Below, piece by piece: positions 15,969 to 21,959 of a stretch of DNA of 64,000 bases; position 1 is the first letter of the stretch; every line of letters begins with the position of its first letter. The DNA lies in the NCBI RefSeq assembly GCF_021172045.1, contig NZ_CP087164.1:4526001-4590000 (forward strand). Direction: 5' to 3'. Position numbers and translations under genes: made by a program. Below the pieces are notes generated by a model. The model had not been told where the DNA came from. It did not search any database and saw only the letters and a program-made list of their open reading frames with translations. This DNA comes from Capillimicrobium parvum (lineage in GTDB: Bacteria > Actinomycetota > Thermoleophilia > Solirubrobacterales > Solirubrobacteraceae).

Positions 15969-17090
15969 TCAAAGCGTCCGCTCGTAGACGCGGTAGCGCT
16001 TGACGACCCGCCCGCCCATCGCCTCCATGCCGCGGTTCATCGCCGTGTTCGTCTCGAGGATCCAGCCCATCTCGCCCCACGAGCAGCGCGTCGCGGCGCC
16101 CATGTCGAAGTTCTCGATGTACAGCTGCGCGGCCGCGCCCGTGTACTGGTACTCCGGCTTGACTCCGAGGAAGCCGACGCGGACACGGTCGATCGTCCGC
16201 CTCCGGCGCAGGTAGTGCCACCAGCCGAACGGCAGCAGCCGGCCCTTCATCTTCCTGAGCACCTGGTTGATGTCCGGCACGGAGATCGCCGCGCCGATCG
16301 CCTCACCGTCCTTCTCGGCGATCATGAACCAGTTCGAGTCGAACACGAGCTGGAACTCGAGCGCGAGGGCGTCGAGGTCCTCCTCGGAGTACGGCACGAA
16401 GTCCCAGTTCTCGGCCCACGCGTGGTTGTAGACGTCGGCGAACATGTCGAGGTCGGCCCGCAGCGTGCGCCGGCTCATCTTGCGCACGGCCACGCCGTGC
16501 TTCGTGTTCGCCTCCTCCGCGAGCCGGAACAGGATCGGGCGCACCTTGGACCGGTCGGCGATCTCCAGCTCCCACATCAGCAGGTCCATGGCCTTGTCCA
16601 TGCCGGCGCCCTCGACGAGCGGCTGGTAGTACGGCGGCTGCCACGGCTGCTTGATCATCGGGTCGCGGTCGAAGCCCTCGATCAGCAGGCCCGCCTCGTC
16701 GTTCATCGTGAAGTCCATCGGGCCGATCATGCGGTCGCGCCCGCGGGCCCGGAGCCACCCGGCCGCGGCGTCGAGCAGGGCGCGCGTGGCCTCGGGGTCG
16801 TCCTCCATCTCGAGGAAGCCGAACATCCCCCACGCGTTGTCGTGGACCTCGTTGAACGGGTGGTTGATCTGGGCGCTGATGCGGCCCACGACGCGCCCGT
16901 CGCGGCGGGCCAGGAACAGCCGCGCGTCGCCGTGCGTGAAGAACGGGTTGTGCTTGCGCGACAGGAACAGGCGCCGCTCCAGGCGCAGCGGGGGGATCCA
17001 CTGCGGGGAGGTAGAGTGCAGCCGGTACGGGAGCTCGATGAACTCCCGAATCTCGCGGTGCGACGCCACCGCCCGGATCTCAAGGCTCAT
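15969..17090 (-). CDS. GNAT-fold N-acyltransferase-like protein
   Basis: 373 residues. Pattern of a two-lobed GNAT-superfamily protein: FIELPYRLHSTSPQWIPPLR, GDARLFLARRDGRVVGRIS, DFTMNDEAGLLIEGF, WFMIAEKDGEAIGAAISVPD and a closing acyl-CoA-site segment (VKPEYQYTGAAAQLYIENF). The family is usually annotated only as GNAT. The gene is back to back with a serine-palmitoyltransferase-like enzyme, start codon touching start codon. Bacterial ceramide synthases are known to be GNAT-fold acyltransferases, so N-acylation of the product of the neighbouring enzyme is a reasonable hypothesis, not a demonstrated function. A TACGGT box lies 9 nt upstream, inside the opposite gene. Confidence 0.75.
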   Translation of the reverse strand: MSLEIRAVASHREIREFIELPYRLHSTSPQWIPPLRLERRLFLSRKHNPFFTHGDARLFLARRDGRVVGRISAQINHPFNEVHDNAWGMFGFLEMEDDPEATRALLDAAAGWLRARGRDRMIGPMDFTMNDEAGLLIEGFDRDPMIKQPWQPPYYQPLVEGAGMDKAMDLLMWELEIADRSKVRPILFRLAEEANTKHGVAVRKMSRRTLRADLDMFADVYNHAWAENWDFVPYSEEDLDALALEFQLVFDSNWFMIAEKDGEAIGAAISVPDINQVLRKMKGRLLPFGWWHYLRRRRTIDRVRVGFLGVKPEYQYTGAAAQLYIENFDMGAATRCSWGEMGWILETNTAMNRGMEAMGGRVVKRYRVYERTL

Positions 17091-18335
17091 ATGCCCACCA
17101 CCGTAGACGTCTTCGCCAAGGTCCGCGGCCACGAGCGCGCCGAGCAGCTGCGCGCGGCCCGGGAGGCCGATCTCCTTCCCTATTTCCGCGTCCTGACCGG
17201 GCCGGCCGGGCCCGTCGTGGAGATGGAGGGCGCCGATCGCGTGATGCTCGGCTCGAACAACTACCTCGGGCTGACCGGCGACGCGCGGGTCGTCCAGGGC
17301 GCGCGGCGGGCGCTCGACGACTACGGCACGGGCCTGACCGGCTCGCGCCTGCTCAACGGCACGACCGCCCTGCACGTCGAGCTCGAGCGCGAGCTCGCCG
17401 AGTGGATGGGCACCGAGGACTGCATCGTCTTCACCACCGGCCACCAGGCCAACGTCGGCACGCTCGGCACGATCCTCGCGCCGGGCGACACCGTGATCGT
17501 CGACTCCGGCGACCACGCGTCGATCCTCGACGGCGTGATGCTCTCGCGGGCCAAGATGCGCCCGTTCCGCCACAACAAGCTCGACAAGATGGAGAAGGCG
17601 CTCGAGCGCGCCCAGGGGGACGGCGGCGGGATCCTGGTGGTGGTCGACGGCGTGTACTCGATGGAGGGCGACGTCGCGCCGCTGGTGGAGATCTGCGACC
17701 TGTGTGCGCGCTACGGCGCCCGGCTCATGGTCGACGAGGCGCACGGCGCCGGGGTGCTCGGCGCGCGTGGTGCGGGAGCGTCGGAGCTGCTCGGCGTGGA
17801 GGACCGCGTCGACCTGCGGATGGGCACGTTCTCGAAGTCGCTGGCGTCCTGCGGCGGGTTCGTCGCCGGCAGCGCCGAGGTCGTGGAGTTCCTGCGGATC
17901 TCCAGCCGCGCCTACATCTTCACGGCGTCGGGGGTGCCGGCGGCGCTCGGCGCGGCCCTCGCCGCGCTGCGCATCGTGCGCTCGCCGGAAGGGCCCGAGC
18001 TCTTCGCCCGCGTGCTCGCCAACGCCCGGTACCTGCGGGACGGCCTGCGCGAGCGCGGCTTCAAGACGATCGATCACGACATCGTCACACCGGTCGTCCC
18101 CGTGCTCGTCGAGGATGACTGGAAAGCCGCCCTCCTGTGGCGAGCGCTCTACGACGCCGGCGTCTTCGTCAACGTCGCCATCCACCCGGCGGTCCCTCCC
18201 GGCGGGGCCCTTCTGCGCACGAGCGTGATGGCGACCCACGACGAGGCCACGCTGGAGCGTGCGCTGGACGCGTTCGCCTCCGTCAAGCAGGCCTTCGAGG
18301 CCGAACACGGACCACTGCCCACCGCGGCGCGGTGA
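17091..18335 (+). CDS. Alpha-oxoamine synthase, serine palmitoyltransferase-like (PLP-dependent)
   Basis: 414 residues. Fold-type I PLP enzyme of the AONS/KBL/SPT group: VMLGSNNYLGLTGD, YGTGLTGSRLLNGT (near residue 80), TTGHQANVGTLG, VDEAHGAGVLG (near 215) and the PLP lysine in TFSKSLASCGGF (near 249). The N-terminus (FAKVRGHERA, LLPYFRVLTGP) resembles bacterial serine palmitoyltransferases more than BioF or Kbl, and no bio or tdh genes are near. It would condense an amino acid with an acyl-CoA to a 3-keto amine, the first step of sphingoid-like lipids. The substrate is inference. Its ribosome site (AAGG, 17082-17085) lies within the divergent gene. Confidence 0.8.
   Translation: MPTTVDVFAKVRGHERAEQLRAAREADLLPYFRVLTGPAGPVVEMEGADRVMLGSNNYLGLTGDARVVQGARRALDDYGTGLTGSRLLNGTTALHVELERELAEWMGTEDCIVFTTGHQANVGTLGTILAPGDTVIVDSGDHASILDGVMLSRAKMRPFRHNKLDKMEKALERAQGDGGGILVVVDGVYSMEGDVAPLVEICDLCARYGARLMVDEAHGAGVLGARGAGASELLGVEDRVDLRMGTFSKSLASCGGFVAGSAEVVEFLRISSRAYIFTASGVPAALGAALAALRIVRSPEGPELFARVLANARYLRDGLRERGFKTIDHDIVTPVVPVLVEDDWKAALLWRALYDAGVFVNVAIHPAVPPGGALLRTSVMATHDEATLERALDAFASVKQAFEAEHGPLPTAAR
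17100..17105 (-). promoter_or_regulatory. Putative -10 box of the GNAT-like gene, inside the divergent CDS
   Basis: TACGGT on the minus strand, 9 nt before ATG 17090. It falls in codons 4-5 of the opposite gene. Confidence 0.4.
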
Positions 18336-18619
18336 TCTCGACCCCGTGTCGAGGGATGGCACGAAAAGTGCGCTCGGAGCGCATGTTCCAGGTTTCCCGT
18401 AGTTGAAACGGCCGCCGGGCGCGGCGTACCTTGCGAATGCGTCCGGACGACGCACGGGGAAGGAGAGTTGAGCGAGGCGGTAGAGGGCCGACTCGCTCGG
18501 GGAAGTCTTCGCAGAAGAGGCCGGCCCGAAGGGCGAGCCTTGCCCGTGCCCGCGCCGTCTACGCGACCCGTACACGACGAAGCCGGTCCGGCCGGGTGCC
18601 GGGGCGGCGGGGAGGGAGC
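18336..18619 (+). other. 284-bp intergenic region with promoter-like elements and long leader
   Basis: After a small inverted repeat (CTCGAC 18337-18342 with GTCGAG 18348-18353, a weak terminator candidate) the region contains a -35/-10 pair and then about 180 nt of leader before a strong Shine-Dalgarno (GGAGGGAG 18611-18618). No ORF with coding character is seen in the leader. It is by far the longest apparent leader in the window. Confidence 0.5.
18403..18432 (+). promoter_or_regulatory. Putative sigma70-type promoter of the IHF gene
   Basis: TTGAAA (18403-18408), 18-bp spacer, TACCTT (18427-18432). Confidence 0.4.
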
Positions 18620-18985
18620 ATGATCGCGTCAGCGACGACCGCCGGCGACCCGCAGCACCTGCGGGCCCTGCAACGGGCCAACGAGGTTCGCCTCGCTCGG
18701 GCGGAGCTCAAGCGTCGCGTCGCGGAGGGTGAGCTCACGGCGGCCGACGTCGTGCTCGAGTCGCCGTGGCAGGCGGAGAGCATGACGGTGGCCGATCTCC
18801 TGATCAGCCAGCGGCGGTGGGGCAGGACCCGCTGCCGCCGATTCCTCGCCCACGCCACGCTGACGGAGACGAAGACGATCGGGTCGCTCACCGATCGCCA
18901 GCGCCGGATGGTGGCCGAGCAGCTGGGCGCCGACCACCTCGCTCAGCAGATGGCGCCCACCGCCGGCGTCCCCGCCATGGCCTGA
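18620..18985 (+). CDS. Actinobacterial integration host factor (IHF/mIHF-like)
   Basis: 121 residues from ATG 18620 with a strong SD. It keeps the mIHF core: ANEVRLARAELKRRVAEGEL, a middle helix with SMTVADLLISQRRWGRTRC, and a C-terminal half (RRFLAHATLTETKTIGSL, RQRRMVAEQL) that in mIHF forms the helix-two-turn-helix DNA-binding element. The usual GVGK motif is replaced by RRWGRTR. mIHF is a nucleoid protein unrelated to proteobacterial IHF. The gene is monocistronic with a long leader, consistent with a highly expressed DNA-binding protein. Confidence 0.85.
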   Translation: MIASATTAGDPQHLRALQRANEVRLARAELKRRVAEGELTAADVVLESPWQAESMTVADLLISQRRWGRTRCRRFLAHATLTETKTIGSLTDRQRRMVAEQLGADHLAQQMAPTAGVPAMA

Positions 18986-19022
18986 CACGCGGCGGCTTCG
19001 ACCTCGCCGCGCGCGCCTGCGG

Positions 19023-19451
19023 TCAGACGCGCGTGGCGAGCTCGAGGATGTGCCCGTCGGGGTCGCGCAGGTACAGGGAGCGGAAGCGGCCGCGCTCGAA
19101 GACGTCCGTCGTCTGGACGCCGCGGCCGCGCAGGTAGTCGCGCCACGCATCGAGCTCCTCCGACGAGTCGACGGCCAGCGCCAGGTGATGGGTCGAGCCG
19201 ACCCCCACCGAGCCCTCGGGCATCGCGGGGTACTCGAGGAACGACAGCAGCGTGCCGGCCCGGCCCTCGGCGTCGCCGAACCAGAAGTGGCGGGCGTCGG
19301 GGTCGTCCTCGTTGGCGGCCTGTTCGACCAGCGCGAGGCCCAGGAGGTCGCGGTAAAAGGACGTGGTGGCGTCGAGGTTGCGGGTGATGAGCGTCACGTG
19401 GTGCAGGCCCGTGATGCGCATGCGCCGGGGCTCGCCGGAGGTATCGGTCAC
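19023..19451 (-). CDS. VOC-family (glyoxalase/dioxygenase-like) metalloprotein
   Basis: 142 residues. A single two-module VOC domain: ITGLHHVTLITRNLDATTSF (metal His in HHV), FYRDLLGLALVEQ, STHHLALAVDSSEEL (second His) and LYLRDPDGHILELATR (Glu ligand). GTG 19451 overlaps the stop of the upstream gene (GTGA); an internal ATG 30 bases later would also give the domain. The substrate is unknown. Confidence 0.8.
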   Translation of the reverse strand: MTDTSGEPRRMRITGLHHVTLITRNLDATTSFYRDLLGLALVEQAANEDDPDARHFWFGDAEGRAGTLLSFLEYPAMPEGSVGVGSTHHLALAVDSSEELDAWRDYLRGRGVQTTDVFERGRFRSLYLRDPDGHILELATRV

Positions 19452-20062
19452 GCCCGGAACCCTATGCCCCCGGTCCGACGGCGGAAGACCGACCGCAGCC
19501 CGTAGAACGCGACGCCGAAGACGGCGACCCCGACGATCAGCAGGACCTCCTGCGGCAGGCTCGTCAGGAAGAACAGCGGCACGTCGACGACGACCGCGGC
19601 GGCGCCGGCCAGCAGCGTCGAGTGCGAACGGTATCCGGCGAAGTGCTCGCGCAGGGAGAGCTCGAGGGCGGCGAGCGTCACGAGCGCGAAGCCGCAGACC
19701 AGGAACAGCGCCCGGCGGTCGGCCACCCCGGCGAACCCGAGGACGATCAGGACGATGCCGAACAGGATCGTCAGCTCGACGAGCGGGAAGGGGCTCCAGG
19801 GCGCCTTGGGGGCGTCCTCGAGGCGCGCGCGCCGGGTCGGCGGGGCCGGGGGCCGGCGAGGCGTCGTGGTGCGGGCGCCGCGCGGCGTGGCGACCGTGTC
19901 GGTCGTGCCGGCGGGGGTGCCGGCGGCGCGCGGCGTGGCGACCGGGTCGGTCGTGCCGGCGGCGCGCGGCGGAGTCGCCTCGGCGGCGTCGCGCGCGATC
20001 GCGGGGCCCGGCGGCGACGCGGCGGGCGCTGAGGCCGAGCGCTTGCGGCTGCGGCGGCCCAT
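19448..20062 (-). CDS. Membrane protein with Ala/Pro/Thr repeat N-terminus
   Basis: 204 residues. The N-terminal 90 residues are low complexity with degenerate ATPRAAGT-type repeats; DNA shows a near 36-39-bp tandem duplication around 19880-19960. The C-terminal half has four hydrophobic segments (LTILFGIVLIVLGFAGV; FLVCGFALVTLAALEL; LLAGAAAVVVDVPLFFL; VLLIVGVAVFGVAFYGL). No known family. Translationally coupled to the VOC gene downstream. Confidence 0.6.
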   Translation of the reverse strand: MGRRSRKRSASAPAASPPGPAIARDAAEATPPRAAGTTDPVATPRAAGTPAGTTDTVATPRGARTTTPRRPPAPPTRRARLEDAPKAPWSPFPLVELTILFGIVLIVLGFAGVADRRALFLVCGFALVTLAALELSLREHFAGYRSHSTLLAGAAAVVVDVPLFFLTSLPQEVLLIVGVAVFGVAFYGLRSVFRRRTGGIGFRA

Positions 20063-20072
20063 CAGCTGCGGC

Positions 20073-20552
20073 TCACGCGGGCGATAACGGGCAGCCGGAG
20101 GACAGCTTGACCTGCCACCAGCCCATGAGCATGCCGATGAGACCGAGGCGCGGCCGCACGTGCCAGACGCCGCAGCCGCCGACGCCGCGATCGGCGTTCG
20201 CGACCTTCACGAAGCGGTGGCGGCCTGGCTCGAGCAGCATCTGCTCGAGCAGCGCGCGCGCCTCCTCCTCGCGGGCGGTGCGCTCGGCGAGCGCCGAGCG
20301 GGCGTCGGCGACCCGGGCGGAGAGCCGGTCGCGCAGCGCCTCGAGCTCGCCGAAGGACAACAGCCGCGGGCAGCCGGCGCGGGCGGCGGGCACCGCGACG
20401 ACCACCTCACGCGGGAACGCGCTGACCGCCAGCGCGCTGAGCTCGCGCTCGAGGCGGCCGACCTGGGCGCGCAGCGCACGGCGGGCGGCGGCCTCGCCTT
20501 CGACCCGGTCGGCGGCACCCGTTTGCGGTGCGGCAAGCAGCGCCTGCGCCAT
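20073..20552 (-). CDS. Hypothetical coiled-coil protein
   Basis: 159 residues from ATG 20552, chosen because a TACGAT box lies 6 nt upstream. Helical N-terminal two thirds with heptad-like Leu/Ala/Arg (LERELSALAVSAF, LEALRDRLSARVADARSALAERT), then a conserved-looking C-terminus (RGVGGCGVWHVRPRLGLIG, MGWWQVKLSSGCP) containing two Cys. Function unknown. Confidence 0.6.
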   Translation of the reverse strand: MAQALLAAPQTGAADRVEGEAAARRALRAQVGRLERELSALAVSAFPREVVVAVPAARAGCPRLLSFGELEALRDRLSARVADARSALAERTAREEEARALLEQMLLEPGRHRFVKVANADRGVGGCGVWHVRPRLGLIGMLMGWWQVKLSSGCPLSPA

Positions 20553-20558
20553 GCCGGG

Positions 20559-20564
20559 ATCGTA
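20559..20564 (-). promoter_or_regulatory. Putative -10 box (leaderless) of the coiled-coil protein gene
   Basis: TACGAT on the minus strand, 6 nt before ATG 20552. Confidence 0.4.
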
Positions 20565-20613
20565 CTCCTCCGACCCCGGCGCGACAGCACCGGTCCGCTC
20601 CCCGCGGTGCGGC

Positions 20614-21219
20614 CTACTCGAGCAGCTCCACGCACGTCCACAGCGCCTCCTCGACGTAGAGGTCCGGGACGTTCGGGACCTGCACCGCGTAGAGCAGCAG
20701 CTCCCGGGTCGCGCGGTCGGGGGCGAGCGCACCGTCCGGAGCGGCGAAGAGCGGCGCGACCGGGCCGGCGGCGCTCGCGACGACCAGCCGGCCGCCCTCG
20801 GCCTCGGGGCGCAGCTCCAGCGGCTCGGCGGCCTTCGCCGCATCGACCGCCCACACCGCCACCCCGGTGTCGACGAGCGCGATCAGCAGCGCGTCGGCGG
20901 GCAGGCCGCGCGACTCGTAGCCGCCGCGCAACAGGCGCTCCACGAGCGCCGCCTCGGCGGGCACCCGCTGCACGTCGGGGTCCAGGCCGACGTGGCGGAA
21001 GAACACGCGATGGGCGTGCGGCACCGGCTCGCTGCGCATGGCCACCGCCCGCGCGCCGTGCATGCGGTCCGACAGGGTGCGCAGGCGGTCGCGGACCTCC
21101 GGCGGCGAGCGGCGCGGCGTGGACGCCATACGCACGGAGCGCAGCCGCAGGCCGGGGAACTCGGCGCGCAGGGGCTCGGCGACCCGCCCCTCGGTCAGCC
21201 TCGGGCCGGCGCCCGCCAT
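20614..21219 (-). CDS. B3/B4 tRNA-binding-domain protein (COG3382-like)
   Basis: 201 residues from ATG 21219, overlapping the end of the redoxin-like gene by 25 bp. LRTLSDRMHGARAVAMRSEP, VPHAHRVFFRHVGLDP, RRGGYESRGLPADALLIALV-type pattern and VDTGVAVWAVDA match free-standing B3/B4 domains related to the editing region of phenylalanyl-tRNA synthetase beta. Such proteins may hydrolyse mischarged tRNAs or bind nucleic acid; the biochemical role of the free-standing form is unknown. Confidence 0.7.
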   Translation of the reverse strand: MAGAGPRLTEGRVAEPLRAEFPGLRLRSVRMASTPRRSPPEVRDRLRTLSDRMHGARAVAMRSEPVPHAHRVFFRHVGLDPDVQRVPAEAALVERLLRGGYESRGLPADALLIALVDTGVAVWAVDAAKAAEPLELRPEAEGGRLVVASAAGPVAPLFAAPDGALAPDRATRELLLYAVQVPNVPDLYVEEALWTCVELLE

Positions 21220-21959
21220 CCCCGCTCCCGGGACGTCGCCACCAGCCGGCGCAGGCTCGCGCGCAGATCGGCCACCGACTGCTCGCCGATCGTCGTCGCC
21301 CTCACCGCCCCGCCCGGGTAGGCGTACGTGGTCTGCGGGCACACCGCCACGCCGTACAGGTTCGCCACCGCCCCGTCACGGTCGTAGCCGACCGGGAAGC
21401 CCCAGCCGCGGTCGCGGACGAGGCGGCGCAGGTCGGACCGGTCGCCGCGCACGGACACCGCGGCGACCTGCACGCCGGGGAACTCGCCGCGGACCCGGTC
21501 GAGCCGGTCCAGCGCCGTCGTGCAGTCCCCGCCGCGCGTCGCCAGGAATGCGAGCACCACCGGGCCGCGCTCGGCGAGCTGGCAGACGTTGAGGATCTGC
21601 GGCCCGCGCACCGCGCACGCGGGCCGGCTGCCCGCCGGCCCGGATCCGGCGCGCCGGGCCACGTTCGCGTCGCCGTCGAGGTCGCCGAGGGCGAGCGGGA
21701 CGGCGAACGGCGGCAGCTTCGCCCCCGGCCGCACCCCGCTCGACGAGACGCCCTCCGTGCGCAGCGTGTTGACGAGGATCCAGGCCATCGCGACGAGCGC
21801 GACGATGCCGATCAGCCAGCCGTAGCGCCGGCGCCTGCCTCCCCCCGGCCCAGGCGGCCGGGCGGGCCCCGCCGCCGGCTCCGGCCCCGCCGCCCGCGCA
21901 CCGGCCGGCCCGTCCTCGGCGTCGCGGCGGTCCTCGGGGAAGTCGAGCGGGCCGCTCAC
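21195..21959 (-). CDS. Membrane-anchored redoxin-like protein without CxxC
   Basis: 254 residues from GTG 21959, coupled to the MMPL gene by a GTGA overlap. Pro/Ala-rich N-terminus, one membrane segment (YGWLIGIVALVAMAWILVNTL), then an AhpC/TlpA-type thioredoxin fold (GAKLPPFAVPLALGDLDGD, GPVVLAFLATRGGDC, VQVAAVSVRGDRSDLRRLV, GWGFPVGYDRDGAVANLYGV, CPQTTYAYPGG). Where TlpA has WCxPC this protein has RGGDC, so the nucleophilic Cys is replaced and only the second position is Cys. It probably acts outside the membrane, either through one Cys or without thiol chemistry. Confidence 0.75.
   Translation of the reverse strand: MSGPLDFPEDRRDAEDGPAGARAAGPEPAAGPARPPGPGGGRRRRYGWLIGIVALVAMAWILVNTLRTEGVSSSGVRPGAKLPPFAVPLALGDLDGDANVARRAGSGPAGSRPACAVRGPQILNVCQLAERGPVVLAFLATRGGDCTTALDRLDRVRGEFPGVQVAAVSVRGDRSDLRRLVRDRGWGFPVGYDRDGAVANLYGVAVCPQTTYAYPGGAVRATTIGEQSVADLRASLRRLVATSRERGWRAPARG

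Noticed and set aside
17091-18335. BioF (8-amino-7-oxononanoate synthase) in a biotin operon
   Set aside because: No other biotin genes are near, and the N-terminal segment resembles serine palmitoyltransferases more closely.
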